Assembly (NCBI GenBank): GCA_963772935.1
Contig: CAVYZK010000007.1
Location: 248,001-312,000 of the forward strand
Length of the DNA stretch: 64,000 bases
Source: JANNNF01 sp963772935
Lineage (GTDB): Bacteria; Pseudomonadota; Alphaproteobacteria; Rhodobacterales; Rhodobacteraceae
Reading direction: 5' to 3'
The position numbers were made by a program, and so were the translations under genes. Below are positions 11,044 to 19,933 of this stretch, piece after piece; positions within the stretch are counted from its first letter, which is position 1, and each line of letters starts with the position of its first letter. The notes below the pieces were generated by a model that saw only the letters and a program-made list of their open reading frames with translations, made no database searches and was not told where the DNA came from.

Positions 11044-11697
11044 ATGGCAAACCTCGTCAGGCAGGCTGTTTCTGCCGCCGCAGTGGCCGTGCTGACCACA
11101 TTTCTTGCAGGGCAAAGCATGGCCGAACCACTGACCAAACCCGCCACGGTGCCGCTGGATTTTCTGACATGGATCAAGCGGGATGCCGGGTGGCTGACGG
11201 ATGTTCTGGCAAAACAAGACCTGGGGGCCGCGGTATCCGTGGCCCCCGAGGGGGCAGTTGTCACCACGTCAGAGGCGTTGCAGGCGGTCAACCGCATCCG
11301 CGCCTTTGCCCACTTGGCGGCCCCCGGCATCAGGCCACCTTATTTTGACCTGATGGTCACGCAAGGGGGCGGCGCGCCGTTTCGTTGCACCACGCTGTTC
11401 CCCAAAAGCGTGGTGCCCGACATTGGCCCGGATGACTTTGCGAAAGCCGATTTCCCGGCCGATGCGGGCGATCCGGTGGCCGTTGATCTGTGCCGCGTGA
11501 ACCCCGAGAAAGGCGCCCCCTATGCCGGTCTGTCACGCGATGCCTTTCGCGACCGGTATTTTGACGCGGCGGGCGATTTGCGGACCGACTTCAAAGACCT
11601 GAACGCCGATGCCGCCTTCATTGCCGCAGCGTTTGACTACGGTTTCTTTGTGCGGCAGGGCGATGTGACGGGCAGGTTGCGGCTGGACCGGGAATAA
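11044..11697 (+). CDS. Small exported protein downstream of M91 toxin; candidate immunity protein
   Basis: The protein has 217 aa with a clear N-terminal signal peptide (about residues 1-27, VLTTFLAGQSMAEP). I recognise no family. The mature part has two cysteines (PFRCTT and VDLCRV) that could pair in the periplasm. It starts 27 bases after the toxin stop, with a GAAAGAAAGAGAG-rich ribosome-site region, and is the last gene before a strong hairpin, so it is co-transcribed with the toxin. Position after a polymorphic toxin is where immunity genes sit, and a periplasmic location would match an exported metallopeptidase. Immunity is inference; it could equally be another secreted effector or accessory factor. 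Confidence 0.7.
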   Translation: MANLVRQAVSAAAVAVLTTFLAGQSMAEPLTKPATVPLDFLTWIKRDAGWLTDVLAKQDLGAAVSVAPEGAVVTTSEALQAVNRIRAFAHLAAPGIRPPYFDLMVTQGGGAPFRCTTLFPKSVVPDIGPDDFAKADFPADAGDPVAVDLCRVNPEKGAPYAGLSRDAFRDRYFDAAGDLRTDFKDLNADAAFIAAAFDYGFFVRQGDVTGRLRLDRE

Positions 11698-11702
11698 CGA
11701 CC

Positions 11703-11733
11703 GGGCTTTGACGGTGTTCCGCCGTCAAAGCCC
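11703..11733. terminator. Bidirectional hairpin between convergent operons
   Basis: A perfect 12-bp stem (GGGCTTTGACGG / CCGTCAAAGCCC) with a 7-nt loop lies between the toxin operon and the convergent aldehyde dehydrogenase. It overlaps the last codon and stop of the dehydrogenase. There is no long U-tract on either side, so it would be a weak or Rho-assisted terminator. Confidence 0.7.
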
Positions 11734-13170
11734 GCCGATGCAGGTGTATTTCGTTTCCAGATAATCGTCGATGCCCTGCCACGACCCTTCCTTGCCCAAG
11801 CCGCTTTGCTTCAGCCCGCCAAAGGGCACTTCGGGGGCCACGATTGTGACCTCGTTGATGCCGATCAGGCCATATTCGAGCCGATCTTGCAGGCGGAACA
11901 TGCGGCCAAGGTCGCGGGTATAGGCATAGGCAGCAAGGCCGTATTCAGTGGCATTGGCGGCGGCGATCGCCTGATCTTCGGTGTCAAAGCGGTAAACCGG
12001 GGCGACCGGGCCAAAAATTTCCTCGGTGGTAAAGCGCATCTCGGCGCTGGCATCCGACAGGATGGTCGGCTGAAAGAACAACCCGCCCCGCGCATGGCGC
12101 GCGCCGCCCGTCACCACCTTTGCCCCTTTGGCCAACGCGTCGCCGATCAATTCCTCCATCTTCTCCAAGGCGGCCACGTCGATCATCGGCCCCTGCTCGG
12201 CCCCCGTTTCATCGCCCGGTGCCACGCGCAGCGCCGCAACCTTTTCGGCAAAGCGGGCCATGAAGCGGTCATAGATACCCGCCTGCACATAAAGTCGATT
12301 GGTGCAGACACAGGTCTGGCCCGCATTGCGGAACTTGGCAAAGATCGCGCCATCCACGGCCCGGTCCAGATCGGCGTCGTCGAATACGATGAAGGGCGCA
12401 TTGCCGCCCAGTTCCATCGACACGCGCTTTACCGTGGCCGCAGCCTCGGCCAGAATTTGCTTCCCGATGGCAGTGGACCCGGTGAAGGTGATTTTGCGAA
12501 CCTGCGGGTTGGCCGTGATCTCGCCGCCGATCTCACGCGCTGACCCCGTCAGGATGTTCACCACGCCTTTGGGAAAGCCCACCTGTTCGGCCAGATGGCC
12601 CCAGACAAGGCCCGACAATGGCGTGGCCGACGCGGGTTTCACCACCACCGTGCAGCCTGCGGCCAAGGCTGGCCCAAGCTTGCGCGCCAGCATCGAGGAT
12701 GGAAAGTTCCACGGTGTGATCGCCGCGACCACCCCCACCGGATGCCGCGTCGTCATCAGCTTGCGACCGTTCACGGGCGACGGGATCACGGCCCCATCCG
12801 TGCGGCGGGCTTCCTCGGCGAACCACAGCACATATGCGGCGGATGAGGCCACCTCACCCCGCGATTCCGCCAAGGGTTTGCCCTGCTCGGCGGTCAGCAA
12901 CCCGGCCAGCCCTTCAAGGTTGTCCATGATCGCCTGATGCAATTTGCGCATCAGGGCCACCCGGTCATTCAGCGCCAAGGCGGCATAGGCGGGGAACGCG
13001 GCATGGGCGGCGGCAATCGCGCGGCGCGTCTCGGCAGTGCCAGCGTTTGGCACGCGGGCGATGATGTGCCCCGTGGCCGGGTTGGTCACGTCGATGGTTT
13101 TGGCGCTGTCCGCAGGCACCCAAAGCCCGTCGATCAGATTGGCTTCGCGGATCAGATGGGCATAGGTCAT
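11725..13170 (-). CDS. NAD(P)-dependent aldehyde dehydrogenase, succinate-semialdehyde dehydrogenase-like
   Basis: The protein has 481 aa, the usual ALDH length. Visible signatures are PWNFPSSMLARKLGPAL, the cofactor lysine in VVVKPASATP, FTGSTAIGK, the catalytic glutamate region MELGGNAPFIVFDDAD and the nucleophile in NAGQTCVCTNR. The overall pattern is GabD/SSADH-like; related enzymes use 2-oxoglutarate semialdehyde or glutarate semialdehyde. It is the last gene of the leftward operon and follows the aminotransferase by 79 bases. A likely role is oxidation of the semialdehyde produced by transamination. The exact substrate cannot be read from the sequence. Confidence 0.9.
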   Translation of the reverse strand: MTYAHLIREANLIDGLWVPADSAKTIDVTNPATGHIIARVPNAGTAETRRAIAAAHAAFPAYAALALNDRVALMRKLHQAIMDNLEGLAGLLTAEQGKPLAESRGEVASSAAYVLWFAEEARRTDGAVIPSPVNGRKLMTTRHPVGVVAAITPWNFPSSMLARKLGPALAAGCTVVVKPASATPLSGLVWGHLAEQVGFPKGVVNILTGSAREIGGEITANPQVRKITFTGSTAIGKQILAEAAATVKRVSMELGGNAPFIVFDDADLDRAVDGAIFAKFRNAGQTCVCTNRLYVQAGIYDRFMARFAEKVAALRVAPGDETGAEQGPMIDVAALEKMEELIGDALAKGAKVVTGGARHARGGLFFQPTILSDASAEMRFTTEEIFGPVAPVYRFDTEDQAIAAANATEYGLAAYAYTRDLGRMFRLQDRLEYGLIGINEVTIVAPEVPFGGLKQSGLGKEGSWQGIDDYLETKYTCIGGL

Positions 13171-13248
13171 TGGTGCCTCGCAAGGGTGTGTGGGATTGGT
13201 CCGCCGCTTGGTCAGGGGCGGTTGAGTGCGGTTAAGCGGGGCGTTGTT

Positions 13249-14625
13249 TCAGCCGCCAAGCACCTCATGCACCGCGTCGCGCAGGGCGGTGACCGCGATA
13301 TCCACCTCGGCGCGCGTGATGCACAGGGGCGGGGCGAAACCGATGATATCGCCTTCTGGCATCGGGCGGGCAATCACCCCCCGGCGCAGCATGGCGGCAG
13401 AGATTTTCACCGACACGCTCATCGGCGGGTGGAACCATTTGCGGGTGGTGGGGTCGTCCATGAACTCTACCGCCGCCATCAACCCCACGCCGCGCACTTC
13501 AGCCACATTGGCGTGATTGCCGACCGCCTCTTTCAGCCGCTGCAGCAGGTATGGCCCCACGGTGCGGGCGTTTTCGACCAGCCCCAGGCTGTCCACCAGA
13601 TTGAGCGTCGCCACCCCCGCAGCACAACTGACCGGATGGGCGGAATAGGTCCAGCCATGGGCCAATGCGCCAAAATCATCGGACCCTTTCATCAGCACAT
13701 CAAACACTCGGTGCGAGATGATAGACCCCGACAGCGGCGCATAGGCCGAGGTCAGGCCCTTGGCGATGGTGATGAAATCAGGCTTCATGTCGTAATGGGT
13801 GGACCCGAACATGCTGCCGGTGCGGCCAAAGCCGGTGACCACTTCATCGGCGATCAGCAGAATGTCGTGGCGGTTCAGCACCTCTTGCACCCGCGCCCAA
13901 TAGCCGGGCGGCGGCGGCACCAAGCCCCCGGTGCCCATGGCAGGCTCGCCGATGAAGGCGGCGATGGTGTCTGGCCCTTCGGCCTCAATCATCGCCTCCA
14001 ACCGGGCGATCAGATGGTCGAGGAATTCGGCTTCGGTCTGGCCCGCATCTTCACGCCGCAGATAGTGGGGCGTGTCGGTGTGCAGAAAGCCGTCCAGCGG
14101 CAGATGGAACCGCGCATGATAGGCTTTCAGCCCCGTCAAAGACCCCGAAACAAGACCCGACCCGTGATAGGCCCGCCACCGGCTGATGATCTTGCGCTTT
14201 TCAGGCTTGCCGCGCAGAATGTTGTAATGCCACGCCAATTTCACGTTGGTTTCATTGGCATCCGACCCGGACAGGCCGAAATACACCCGCGCCATATGGT
14301 CGGGCGCGCGGTCCATGATCATTTTGGCCAGTGTGATTGCAGGCTCGTTCCCCTGCCCCGCGAAGGAATGAAAGAACGCGAGCTTCTGCGCCTGATCCGC
14401 AATCGCATCGGCAATCTCGGTGCGCCCGTAGCCTGCGTTCACGCAGTACAGCGCGGCAAAGGCGTCCAGAAACGTGTTGCCATCACGGTCGGTGATATGC
14501 ACACCCGACCCGCCCGTGATGATCCGCCCCGGCACATCGCCGCGCGCGTGATTGGCGGTGTGGGTGGTGGGGTGCAGCAGATTGTCGCGATCCCACTGGG
14601 CCAGAATGTCATTGGTCAGGGTCAT
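13249..14625 (-). CDS. Class III PLP-dependent aminotransferase
   Basis: The protein has 458 aa. Class III (omega-amino acid:pyruvate or taurine/GABA type) features are GSGVHITDRDGNTFLDAFAA, LSGSDANETNVKLAWHYN, the PLP aspartate motif LIADEVVTGFGRTGSMFG and the Schiff-base lysine in ITIAKGLTSAYAPLSG. The start ATG overlaps the stop of the upstream SDR (ATGA). Placed between SDRs and an aldehyde dehydrogenase, it probably deaminates a terminal amine to an aldehyde. The donor is unknown. Confidence 0.9.
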   Translation of the reverse strand: MTLTNDILAQWDRDNLLHPTTHTANHARGDVPGRIITGGSGVHITDRDGNTFLDAFAALYCVNAGYGRTEIADAIADQAQKLAFFHSFAGQGNEPAITLAKMIMDRAPDHMARVYFGLSGSDANETNVKLAWHYNILRGKPEKRKIISRWRAYHGSGLVSGSLTGLKAYHARFHLPLDGFLHTDTPHYLRREDAGQTEAEFLDHLIARLEAMIEAEGPDTIAAFIGEPAMGTGGLVPPPPGYWARVQEVLNRHDILLIADEVVTGFGRTGSMFGSTHYDMKPDFITIAKGLTSAYAPLSGSIISHRVFDVLMKGSDDFGALAHGWTYSAHPVSCAAGVATLNLVDSLGLVENARTVGPYLLQRLKEAVGNHANVAEVRGVGLMAAVEFMDDPTTRKWFHPPMSVSVKISAAMLRRGVIARPMPEGDIIGFAPPLCITRAEVDIAVTALRDAVHEVLGG

Positions 14626-15308
14626 ATGAAGCTCTCCAGCCGGGTGTTGCTGATGAATTCGGGGACCGAGGCCTGATTGGGCAAGCCAAGGATGAAGGCG
14701 ACCATCGAGGCCACGGTTTCAGGCGTCAGCCGGTCAGCCTTGGGGGTGACGCCGGGGATGTTCGCGATCAGGTCGGTGTCGATGGCGCCGGGGCACAGGG
14801 CGGTGGCGCGCACGCCGTCATCCCACCCGGCAAAGCGCACGGCTTGGGTCATCGCCAGCAGCGCGTGTTTGGTCATGGCGTACCCAACCGAGGTGCCGCC
14901 CCGAAACCGCTTGGCATCGGTCGAGGCGATGTTGACGACGCGACCTTGGCCTGCGGCTTTCAGATGCGGCAGGGCGGCGCGGATCAGGCGGAAGGGCGCC
15001 TTCACGTTCACGGCCCACAGGTCGTCCAGATCGTCCTCTGTCCCCAGTGTGAAATCTACCATGCGCAGGATGCCCGCGTTGTTCACCAAGGCATCAAGAC
15101 GGCCATACCGCGCAATGGTGGCATCTACCCACGCTTGTGCGGTGTCGGGCTTGGTCGCATCAAACGGCGCGGTGAACACGGTATCTGACGCAGCAACCTG
15201 CGCAGGATCGCGCAGACCCAGCGACAGATGCCAGCCATCTGCCGCCAGTTTGGCCGCGATTGCCGCGCCAAGGCCACGCCCTGCGCCCGAGATCATGGCG
15301 ACCTTCAT
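14622..15308 (-). CDS. Short-chain dehydrogenase/reductase
   Basis: The protein has 228 aa starting at MKVAMISGAGRGLG. It has the Rossmann glycine motif GAGRGLG, NNAG, a serine in NIASTDAKR and the catalytic YAMTK. ATGA overlaps couple it to both neighbours (SDR upstream, aminotransferase downstream). I chose this start because the longer upstream reading lies inside the preceding gene. Substrate unknown. Confidence 0.88.
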   Translation of the reverse strand: MKVAMISGAGRGLGAAIAAKLAADGWHLSLGLRDPAQVAASDTVFTAPFDATKPDTAQAWVDATIARYGRLDALVNNAGILRMVDFTLGTEDDLDDLWAVNVKAPFRLIRAALPHLKAAGQGRVVNIASTDAKRFRGGTSVGYAMTKHALLAMTQAVRFAGWDDGVRATALCPGAIDTDLIANIPGVTPKADRLTPETVASMVAFILGLPNQASVPEFISNTRLESFI

Positions 15309-16090
15309 CAGAACAGCCCCTGATAGACGCCGCCATCGTTGACGATGTTCTGCGCCGACATGAAGCCGGCTTGGGCGGAACACAGAAAGGCGATCAGGTC
15401 GCCACATTCGGCAGGGTCGGCAAAGCGCCCAGCGGGGCAGTTCTTGATACGGTCTTCAACCATCGTTTCATAGGTCGTGTTCAACCGGGCCGCGTGGCCG
15501 TGCAGGTTGGTGCGCAGGGCGTCGGTGTCGAACAGACCGGGGCAAACGGTGTTGATCGTCACGTTATGCGGCATCAATTCGCGCGACATCGCAGCCACAG
15601 CCCCCGACAGTGCCAGACGGGCGGCATGTGTGTGGGCAAAACCAACCTGCGGGAACTTGATGAAACTGACCGACATGTTGACGATCCGGCCAAAGCGACG
15701 GGCCTGCATGCCGGGGGCGACGGCGGTGATCATCTCGATGGAAGACATGAAATGTACCTCCATCCAGTGCCGCCAATCCTCGGGTGTGATCTTGGCATAG
15801 GGGGTGGGCACCTGGCGCACACCGGGGTTGTTCACCAGAATGTCCACATCACCCGCAGCGGCCAGCAATGCGGCGCGGCCTTCGGTTGTGTTGAAATCGG
15901 CGGCAACGGCGGTGACGGGCACGCCAAATTCGGCGCGAAGGCCTTCTGCCGCCGCCTCCAGCGCCTCCGCCGAGCGCGCGTTGATGGTCAGCGCCACGCC
16001 TTCGCGGGCGAGCGAGCGGGCGGTGGCAAGGCCAAGCCCCCGGCTGGCCGCAGTCACAATGGCCTTGCGGCCTTTCAATCCCAGATCCAT
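15308..16090 (-). CDS. Short-chain dehydrogenase/reductase
   Basis: The protein has 260 aa. It has the N-terminal cofactor motif TAASRGLGLATA and NNPGVRQVPTPYAKITPEDW. The catalytic region is altered: SVSFIKFPQVGFAHTHAAR, where the usual YxxxK tyrosine-lysine pair is replaced by an H-T-H-A-A-R sequence. This variant occurs in some SDRs annotated as 3-oxoacyl-ACP reductase-like and may mean different chemistry. It lies in the same operon as the next SDR, with ATGA coupling, and 10 bases downstream of the DapA-family gene. Confidence 0.85.
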   Translation of the reverse strand: MDLGLKGRKAIVTAASRGLGLATARSLAREGVALTINARSAEALEAAAEGLRAEFGVPVTAVAADFNTTEGRAALLAAAGDVDILVNNPGVRQVPTPYAKITPEDWRHWMEVHFMSSIEMITAVAPGMQARRFGRIVNMSVSFIKFPQVGFAHTHAARLALSGAVAAMSRELMPHNVTINTVCPGLFDTDALRTNLHGHAARLNTTYETMVEDRIKNCPAGRFADPAECGDLIAFLCSAQAGFMSAQNIVNDGGVYQGLF

Positions 16091-16100
16091 CCGGCCCTCC

Positions 16101-17021
16101 TCAGGCGACTTTGGCGTGTGCGGGCAGCAGACGGTCCAGACCCGCCTGCAACCCCATCAACGCAGGCCCAGACAAGGCGCGCAACGGCGGGCGGGGAACG
16201 CCGCCACCGGGCAGGCCCAGCATGTTCATCGCGGCTTTGGTGGCGGGGTACAGTGTGCGGTCGCCAGAGGTAAACAGGTCCGTCAGCGCGATGCCGGTCT
16301 GTTGCAGCGCCCAAGCCTCGTCCATCCGGCCTGCTTTGGTCGCGTGCCACAGATCAAGGCAGCCCTTGGCCCAGACGTTGGGGAAACAGTCGATCAGACC
16401 ATCCGCCCCCGCCAAAGTTGCCGCCACCCCGTACACCGAGGACGGCCCGCAAAACACCAGCAAACGGTCGCGCACCCGGTTCAGGGTGGCGTGAAAATTT
16501 GTCCAGTTGCCGCTGCTTTCCTTGATGCCGACGACATTATCAAGGCTGGCCAGACGGTCAGCAATCGCCGGGGTAATCTCATTCCCGGCATTGCCGGGGA
16601 TGTTGTACAAAAGGATCGGCAGCACCGATTTGGCGTCCACCGCCTCAAAATGCGCAATCACCTCAGCGTCGGTCAGATGGGCAAAGAAGGGCGGCATCAC
16701 CAGCACACCATCCGCCCCGGCCTCTTTCGCGGCATGGATTTGATCGATCACGTCCTCGGGCCGGATCGCCCCTGTGCCGATAATCGCAGGGCCACGGCCC
16801 TTGCAGGCCTGCACGGTAAGGGTCGCGAGACGGGCGCGTTCGGCAAAATCCATCGCCCAAAACTCGCCGGTGCAGCCCGCCGCGATCATGCCGGTGGACC
16901 CCGCATCAAACAGCCGCGCGATGTTGGCGACATAGCTTTCCTCGTCAATCGACAGATCGGCGCGGAAGGGGGTGGTGATGGCAGGCATCGGGCCTGCCCA
17001 GTTCACGGAATCTCGGTTCAA
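16101..17021 (-). CDS. DapA/N-acetylneuraminate-lyase family class I aldolase or deaminase
   Basis: The protein has 306 aa. It shows the family motifs GCTGEFWAM, LVMPPFFAHLTD, the tyrosine in LLYNIPGNAG and the Schiff-base lysine in VGIKESSGNW. Family members cleave or dehydrate 2-keto acids (dihydrodipicolinate synthase, KDG aldolase, hydroxy-pyrroline-carboxylate deaminase). With an aldehyde dehydrogenase in the same operon, formation of a semialdehyde is plausible. A second member is present at 29793-30745. Confidence 0.88.
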   Translation of the reverse strand: MNRDSVNWAGPMPAITTPFRADLSIDEESYVANIARLFDAGSTGMIAAGCTGEFWAMDFAERARLATLTVQACKGRGPAIIGTGAIRPEDVIDQIHAAKEAGADGVLVMPPFFAHLTDAEVIAHFEAVDAKSVLPILLYNIPGNAGNEITPAIADRLASLDNVVGIKESSGNWTNFHATLNRVRDRLLVFCGPSSVYGVAATLAGADGLIDCFPNVWAKGCLDLWHATKAGRMDEAWALQQTGIALTDLFTSGDRTLYPATKAAMNMLGLPGGGVPRPPLRALSGPALMGLQAGLDRLLPAHAKVA

Positions 17022-17042
17022 GACATTTCTCCTGGTATCGCC

Positions 17043-18158
17043 TCAGAGGACGCTGTGCAGTTTGGTGGGTGCAGCACCCGTGGCGGGTCGGTTCAGCCGC
17101 GCGCCCGTGGGGCCATCGGCAAAGTAATGCGCCTGATCGGCGTCGATGGTCAGCTTGATGCTGTCACCCGTGCGCCAGATCTGATGCGCAGGCGCGCGAC
17201 CTGTCAGGCGCAAGGTGTCGCTCAGACGGACGACGACGATGTTTTCGTGGCCCGTCTGTTCCACCAGTTGCACGACGCCGCTTAGCGGACCCGTGCCAAG
17301 AGTGATATGTTCCGGGCGCAGGCCAAGGCAGGCAGCACCGCCCTTGATGTGCGATGGCACACTGTCAGCGTTCAGGCGCAATCCGTCGGATTGGAAAACC
17401 CAACGCCCCGCTTCCTGCACCAAGGCCCCATCGACAAGATTCATCGACGGCGTGCCGATAAACCCCGCGACAAAGCGGTTGGCGGGCTCGCGGTACACCT
17501 CTTGCGGCGGGGCGAATTGCTGCAACGCGCCGTTGTACATGATGGCGATACGGTCGCTCATCGTCATCGCTTCCAACTGGTCATGGGTCACATAGACCAT
17601 GGTGCGGCCAAGGCGGGCGTGCAGTTCCACCAGTTCGGCCCGCATGTATCCCCGCAGCTTGGCGTCGAGGTTTGACAAGGGTTCATCCAGCAAGAACACC
17701 TTGGGATCGCGCACCAAGGCCCGGCCCAATGCCACGCGCTGTTGCTGGCCACCCGACAGTTGCTTGGGCTTGCGCTGCAACAGCGGGGTCAGTTGCAGCA
17801 TATCGGCGACGCGGGCCACCATCGGGCCTTGATCGGCCTTCGCCACGCCGCGTTTCTTCAGCGGATAGGCGATGTTTTTCTCAACCGTCATATGCGGGTA
17901 AAGCGCATAGGACTGGAACACCATCGCGATATCACGGTCGCCGGGCGGCAGGTCATTGACCACCCGGTCGCCGATACGGATTTCACCACTGGTCGGAAAC
18001 TCCAACCCCGCCAGCATCCGCAGCGTGGTGGTTTTGCCGCAACCGGACGGGCCGAGCAGCGACACGAACTCGCCCTGTTCAATCGACAGGTTCAGCCCCT
18101 CCAGCGCCGTGAAGGTGCCGAATGACTTGCGGACATTGGAAAAGACCACATCGGCCAT
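17043..18158 (-). CDS. ABC transporter ATPase, MalK/UgpC type
   Basis: The protein has 371 aa. It shows Walker A GPSGCGKTTT, Q-loop FQSYALYPHM, signature LSGGQQQR, Walker B VFLLDEPLSNLDAKLR, the H-loop YVTHDQ, and a C-terminal TOBE-like regulatory half of about 130 residues. This domain layout belongs to the carbohydrate CUT1 importers. The gene is 4 bases downstream of the permease gene, in the same operon as the binding protein. Confidence 0.93.
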   Translation of the reverse strand: MADVVFSNVRKSFGTFTALEGLNLSIEQGEFVSLLGPSGCGKTTTLRMLAGLEFPTSGEIRIGDRVVNDLPPGDRDIAMVFQSYALYPHMTVEKNIAYPLKKRGVAKADQGPMVARVADMLQLTPLLQRKPKQLSGGQQQRVALGRALVRDPKVFLLDEPLSNLDAKLRGYMRAELVELHARLGRTMVYVTHDQLEAMTMSDRIAIMYNGALQQFAPPQEVYREPANRFVAGFIGTPSMNLVDGALVQEAGRWVFQSDGLRLNADSVPSHIKGGAACLGLRPEHITLGTGPLSGVVQLVEQTGHENIVVVRLSDTLRLTGRAPAHQIWRTGDSIKLTIDADQAHYFADGPTGARLNRPATGAAPTKLHSVL

Positions 18159-18161
18159 GGA

Positions 18162-18986
18162 TTACCCTTTCACGCCGCCGGCACCGAAGCCGCGGGTCAG
18201 ATAGCTTTGCAGGAAGGCGAAAACGATGATCAACGGCACGCTCATCATTACCGATGCCGCCATCAGCAGCGACCATTCGATGTTGAACGACGAGATCAGC
18301 ATGTTCATCACGCCGGTGGTCAGGGGCCGCGTGTCATCAGAATTCACCAGCACCAGCGCATAGAGATATTCGTTCCACGACAGGATAAAGGTGAACAGCG
18401 CAGTCGAGATGATGCCGGGCAGCAGTTGCGGCAGGATGACATCGCGGAACGCCCCCATCCGGGTGGCCCCATCGACCAGGGCCGCCGATTCCAGATCTTC
18501 CGGGATGCCCGCCATGAACGACCGCAGCAACCACAACGCATAGGGCAGCGCAAAAGTGGTATAGGCGATCACAAGGCTGAAGATGGTGTTCGACAGGCCG
18601 AGGCTGACCAGCAGCAGATACAGCGGAATGATCAGCACCACGGACGGCAGCAGATAGGTGAACAACACCAGAAACGCCAGTGTCTCGCGCCCCCGGAATT
18701 TGAACCGCACAAGGGCGAAAGCACCCATAGTGGCGATGGACACCACCACCAGTGTTGTTGCCAGCGACAGGATCACCGAGTTCTTGAAATAGGTCAGGAA
18801 GTTGGTCTGCCACAGCAGCTTGGCATAGTGTTCAAACGTCACCGTCTGCGGCAGGAATGTCGGGGGTCGGGCGAACAGTTCGGACTGTGGCTTGATGGAT
18901 GTGACCACCATCCAGAACAGCGGGAACGCCACCACCAGCACAATCGCCCAAGCGAACAGGTTTAACGCAATGCGGCGGACGATCAT
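18162..18986 (-). CDS. ABC transporter permease, CUT1 (MalG-like)
   Basis: The protein has 274 aa with about six membrane segments and the EAA loop motif near ESAALVDGATRMGAFRDVILP. It begins ATGA-coupled to the first permease. It pairs with the MalF-like permease and MalK-like ATPase as the second channel subunit of the importer. Confidence 0.92.
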   Translation of the reverse strand: MIVRRIALNLFAWAIVLVVAFPLFWMVVTSIKPQSELFARPPTFLPQTVTFEHYAKLLWQTNFLTYFKNSVILSLATTLVVVSIATMGAFALVRFKFRGRETLAFLVLFTYLLPSVVLIIPLYLLLVSLGLSNTIFSLVIAYTTFALPYALWLLRSFMAGIPEDLESAALVDGATRMGAFRDVILPQLLPGIISTALFTFILSWNEYLYALVLVNSDDTRPLTTGVMNMLISSFNIEWSLLMAASVMMSVPLIIVFAFLQSYLTRGFGAGGVKG

Positions 18987-19877
18987 GCGGATTTCTCCCG
19001 CGTTTTGCGGATATAGACGATCATGAACACCAGCATGATGGCCATCATCACCACCGCATAGGCCGAGGCCATGCCCATCTGGTTCATCTTGAACGCCTCT
19101 TTATAGACCATCAAAGGCAGCGTCTGGGTTGAGGTTACGGGGCCGCCGCCGGTCAGCAGGAAGATCAGGTCAAACTCTTTGAAGTCCCAGATCGCCCGCA
19201 GCATCACGATCACCACCAGCACATCCCGCAACTGTGGCAGGGTCACGTCAAAGAACCGCGCAATCGGGCCCGGCCCCGTCAATCTTGGCGGCCTCATACA
19301 GTTGCTCGGGGATGGATTGCAGACGGGCCAGAACGGCGATCACCACGAAGGGAAAGTATTTCCACGCCCCCACCAGGATCACCGACACCATCGCATTCGG
19401 CATCGACCCCAGATAGTCGATGGGCATGTCAATCAGCCCCGCCCCCATCATCAGATGGTTCAGGATGCCGTACAGATCATTGAACAGCCATTTCCACACC
19501 AGAACCGCCACGACGGTCGATATGAAGTAAGGAAACAGGATCAGGCTGCGCGCAAGGCTGCGGAACCAGATATTCTGGTGCAAAACCAAGGCCATGCCGA
19601 CGCCAAAGATGATTTGCAGGCTTAGGGTGCCCACCGTCCAGATCAGGTTGTTCAGCAGGGACCACCAGAATTCGCCCTTGGCCAGCAGTTCCTGATAATT
19701 CGCCAGACCGACCCAGCCGCCTTGCAGCGTGGGTGTGTAAATCTGAAACAGGCTCAGATAGATGGCCGATATCAGCGGGTAGACGATGACGGCGCAGAAC
19801 ACCAAGACGGTGGGCGCAATCAGCATCATGCCCAACCGGGCATAGTTTCGCTCTAACAAAGTTTGGGGATTGGTCAT
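18983..19877 (-). CDS. ABC transporter permease, CUT1 (MalF-like), one frameshift
   Basis: The N-terminal part (19877 to about 19265) and C-terminal part are in adjacent frames. The EAA-loop motif reads YEAAKIDGAGP in one frame and continues IARFFDVTLPQL in the next if one extra base near 19265 is removed. The restored protein is 297 aa with about six membrane helices, normal for the family. The break falls exactly in the conserved loop that contacts the ATPase. If it were real, the importer would be dead; an indel error is more likely because both halves are well conserved. Confidence 0.85.
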
Positions 19878-19933
19878 TGGTCTTCCTCAGGCGGGTCTGG
19901 GCGGCAGGGGTTACCCGCCGCCCGACAGTCCTG

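Noticed and set aside
12937..14676. Long open frame antisense to the aldehyde dehydrogenase end and aminotransferase
   Set aside because: It has the codon shadow of two well-supported genes and no recognisable motif; common in GC-rich DNA.
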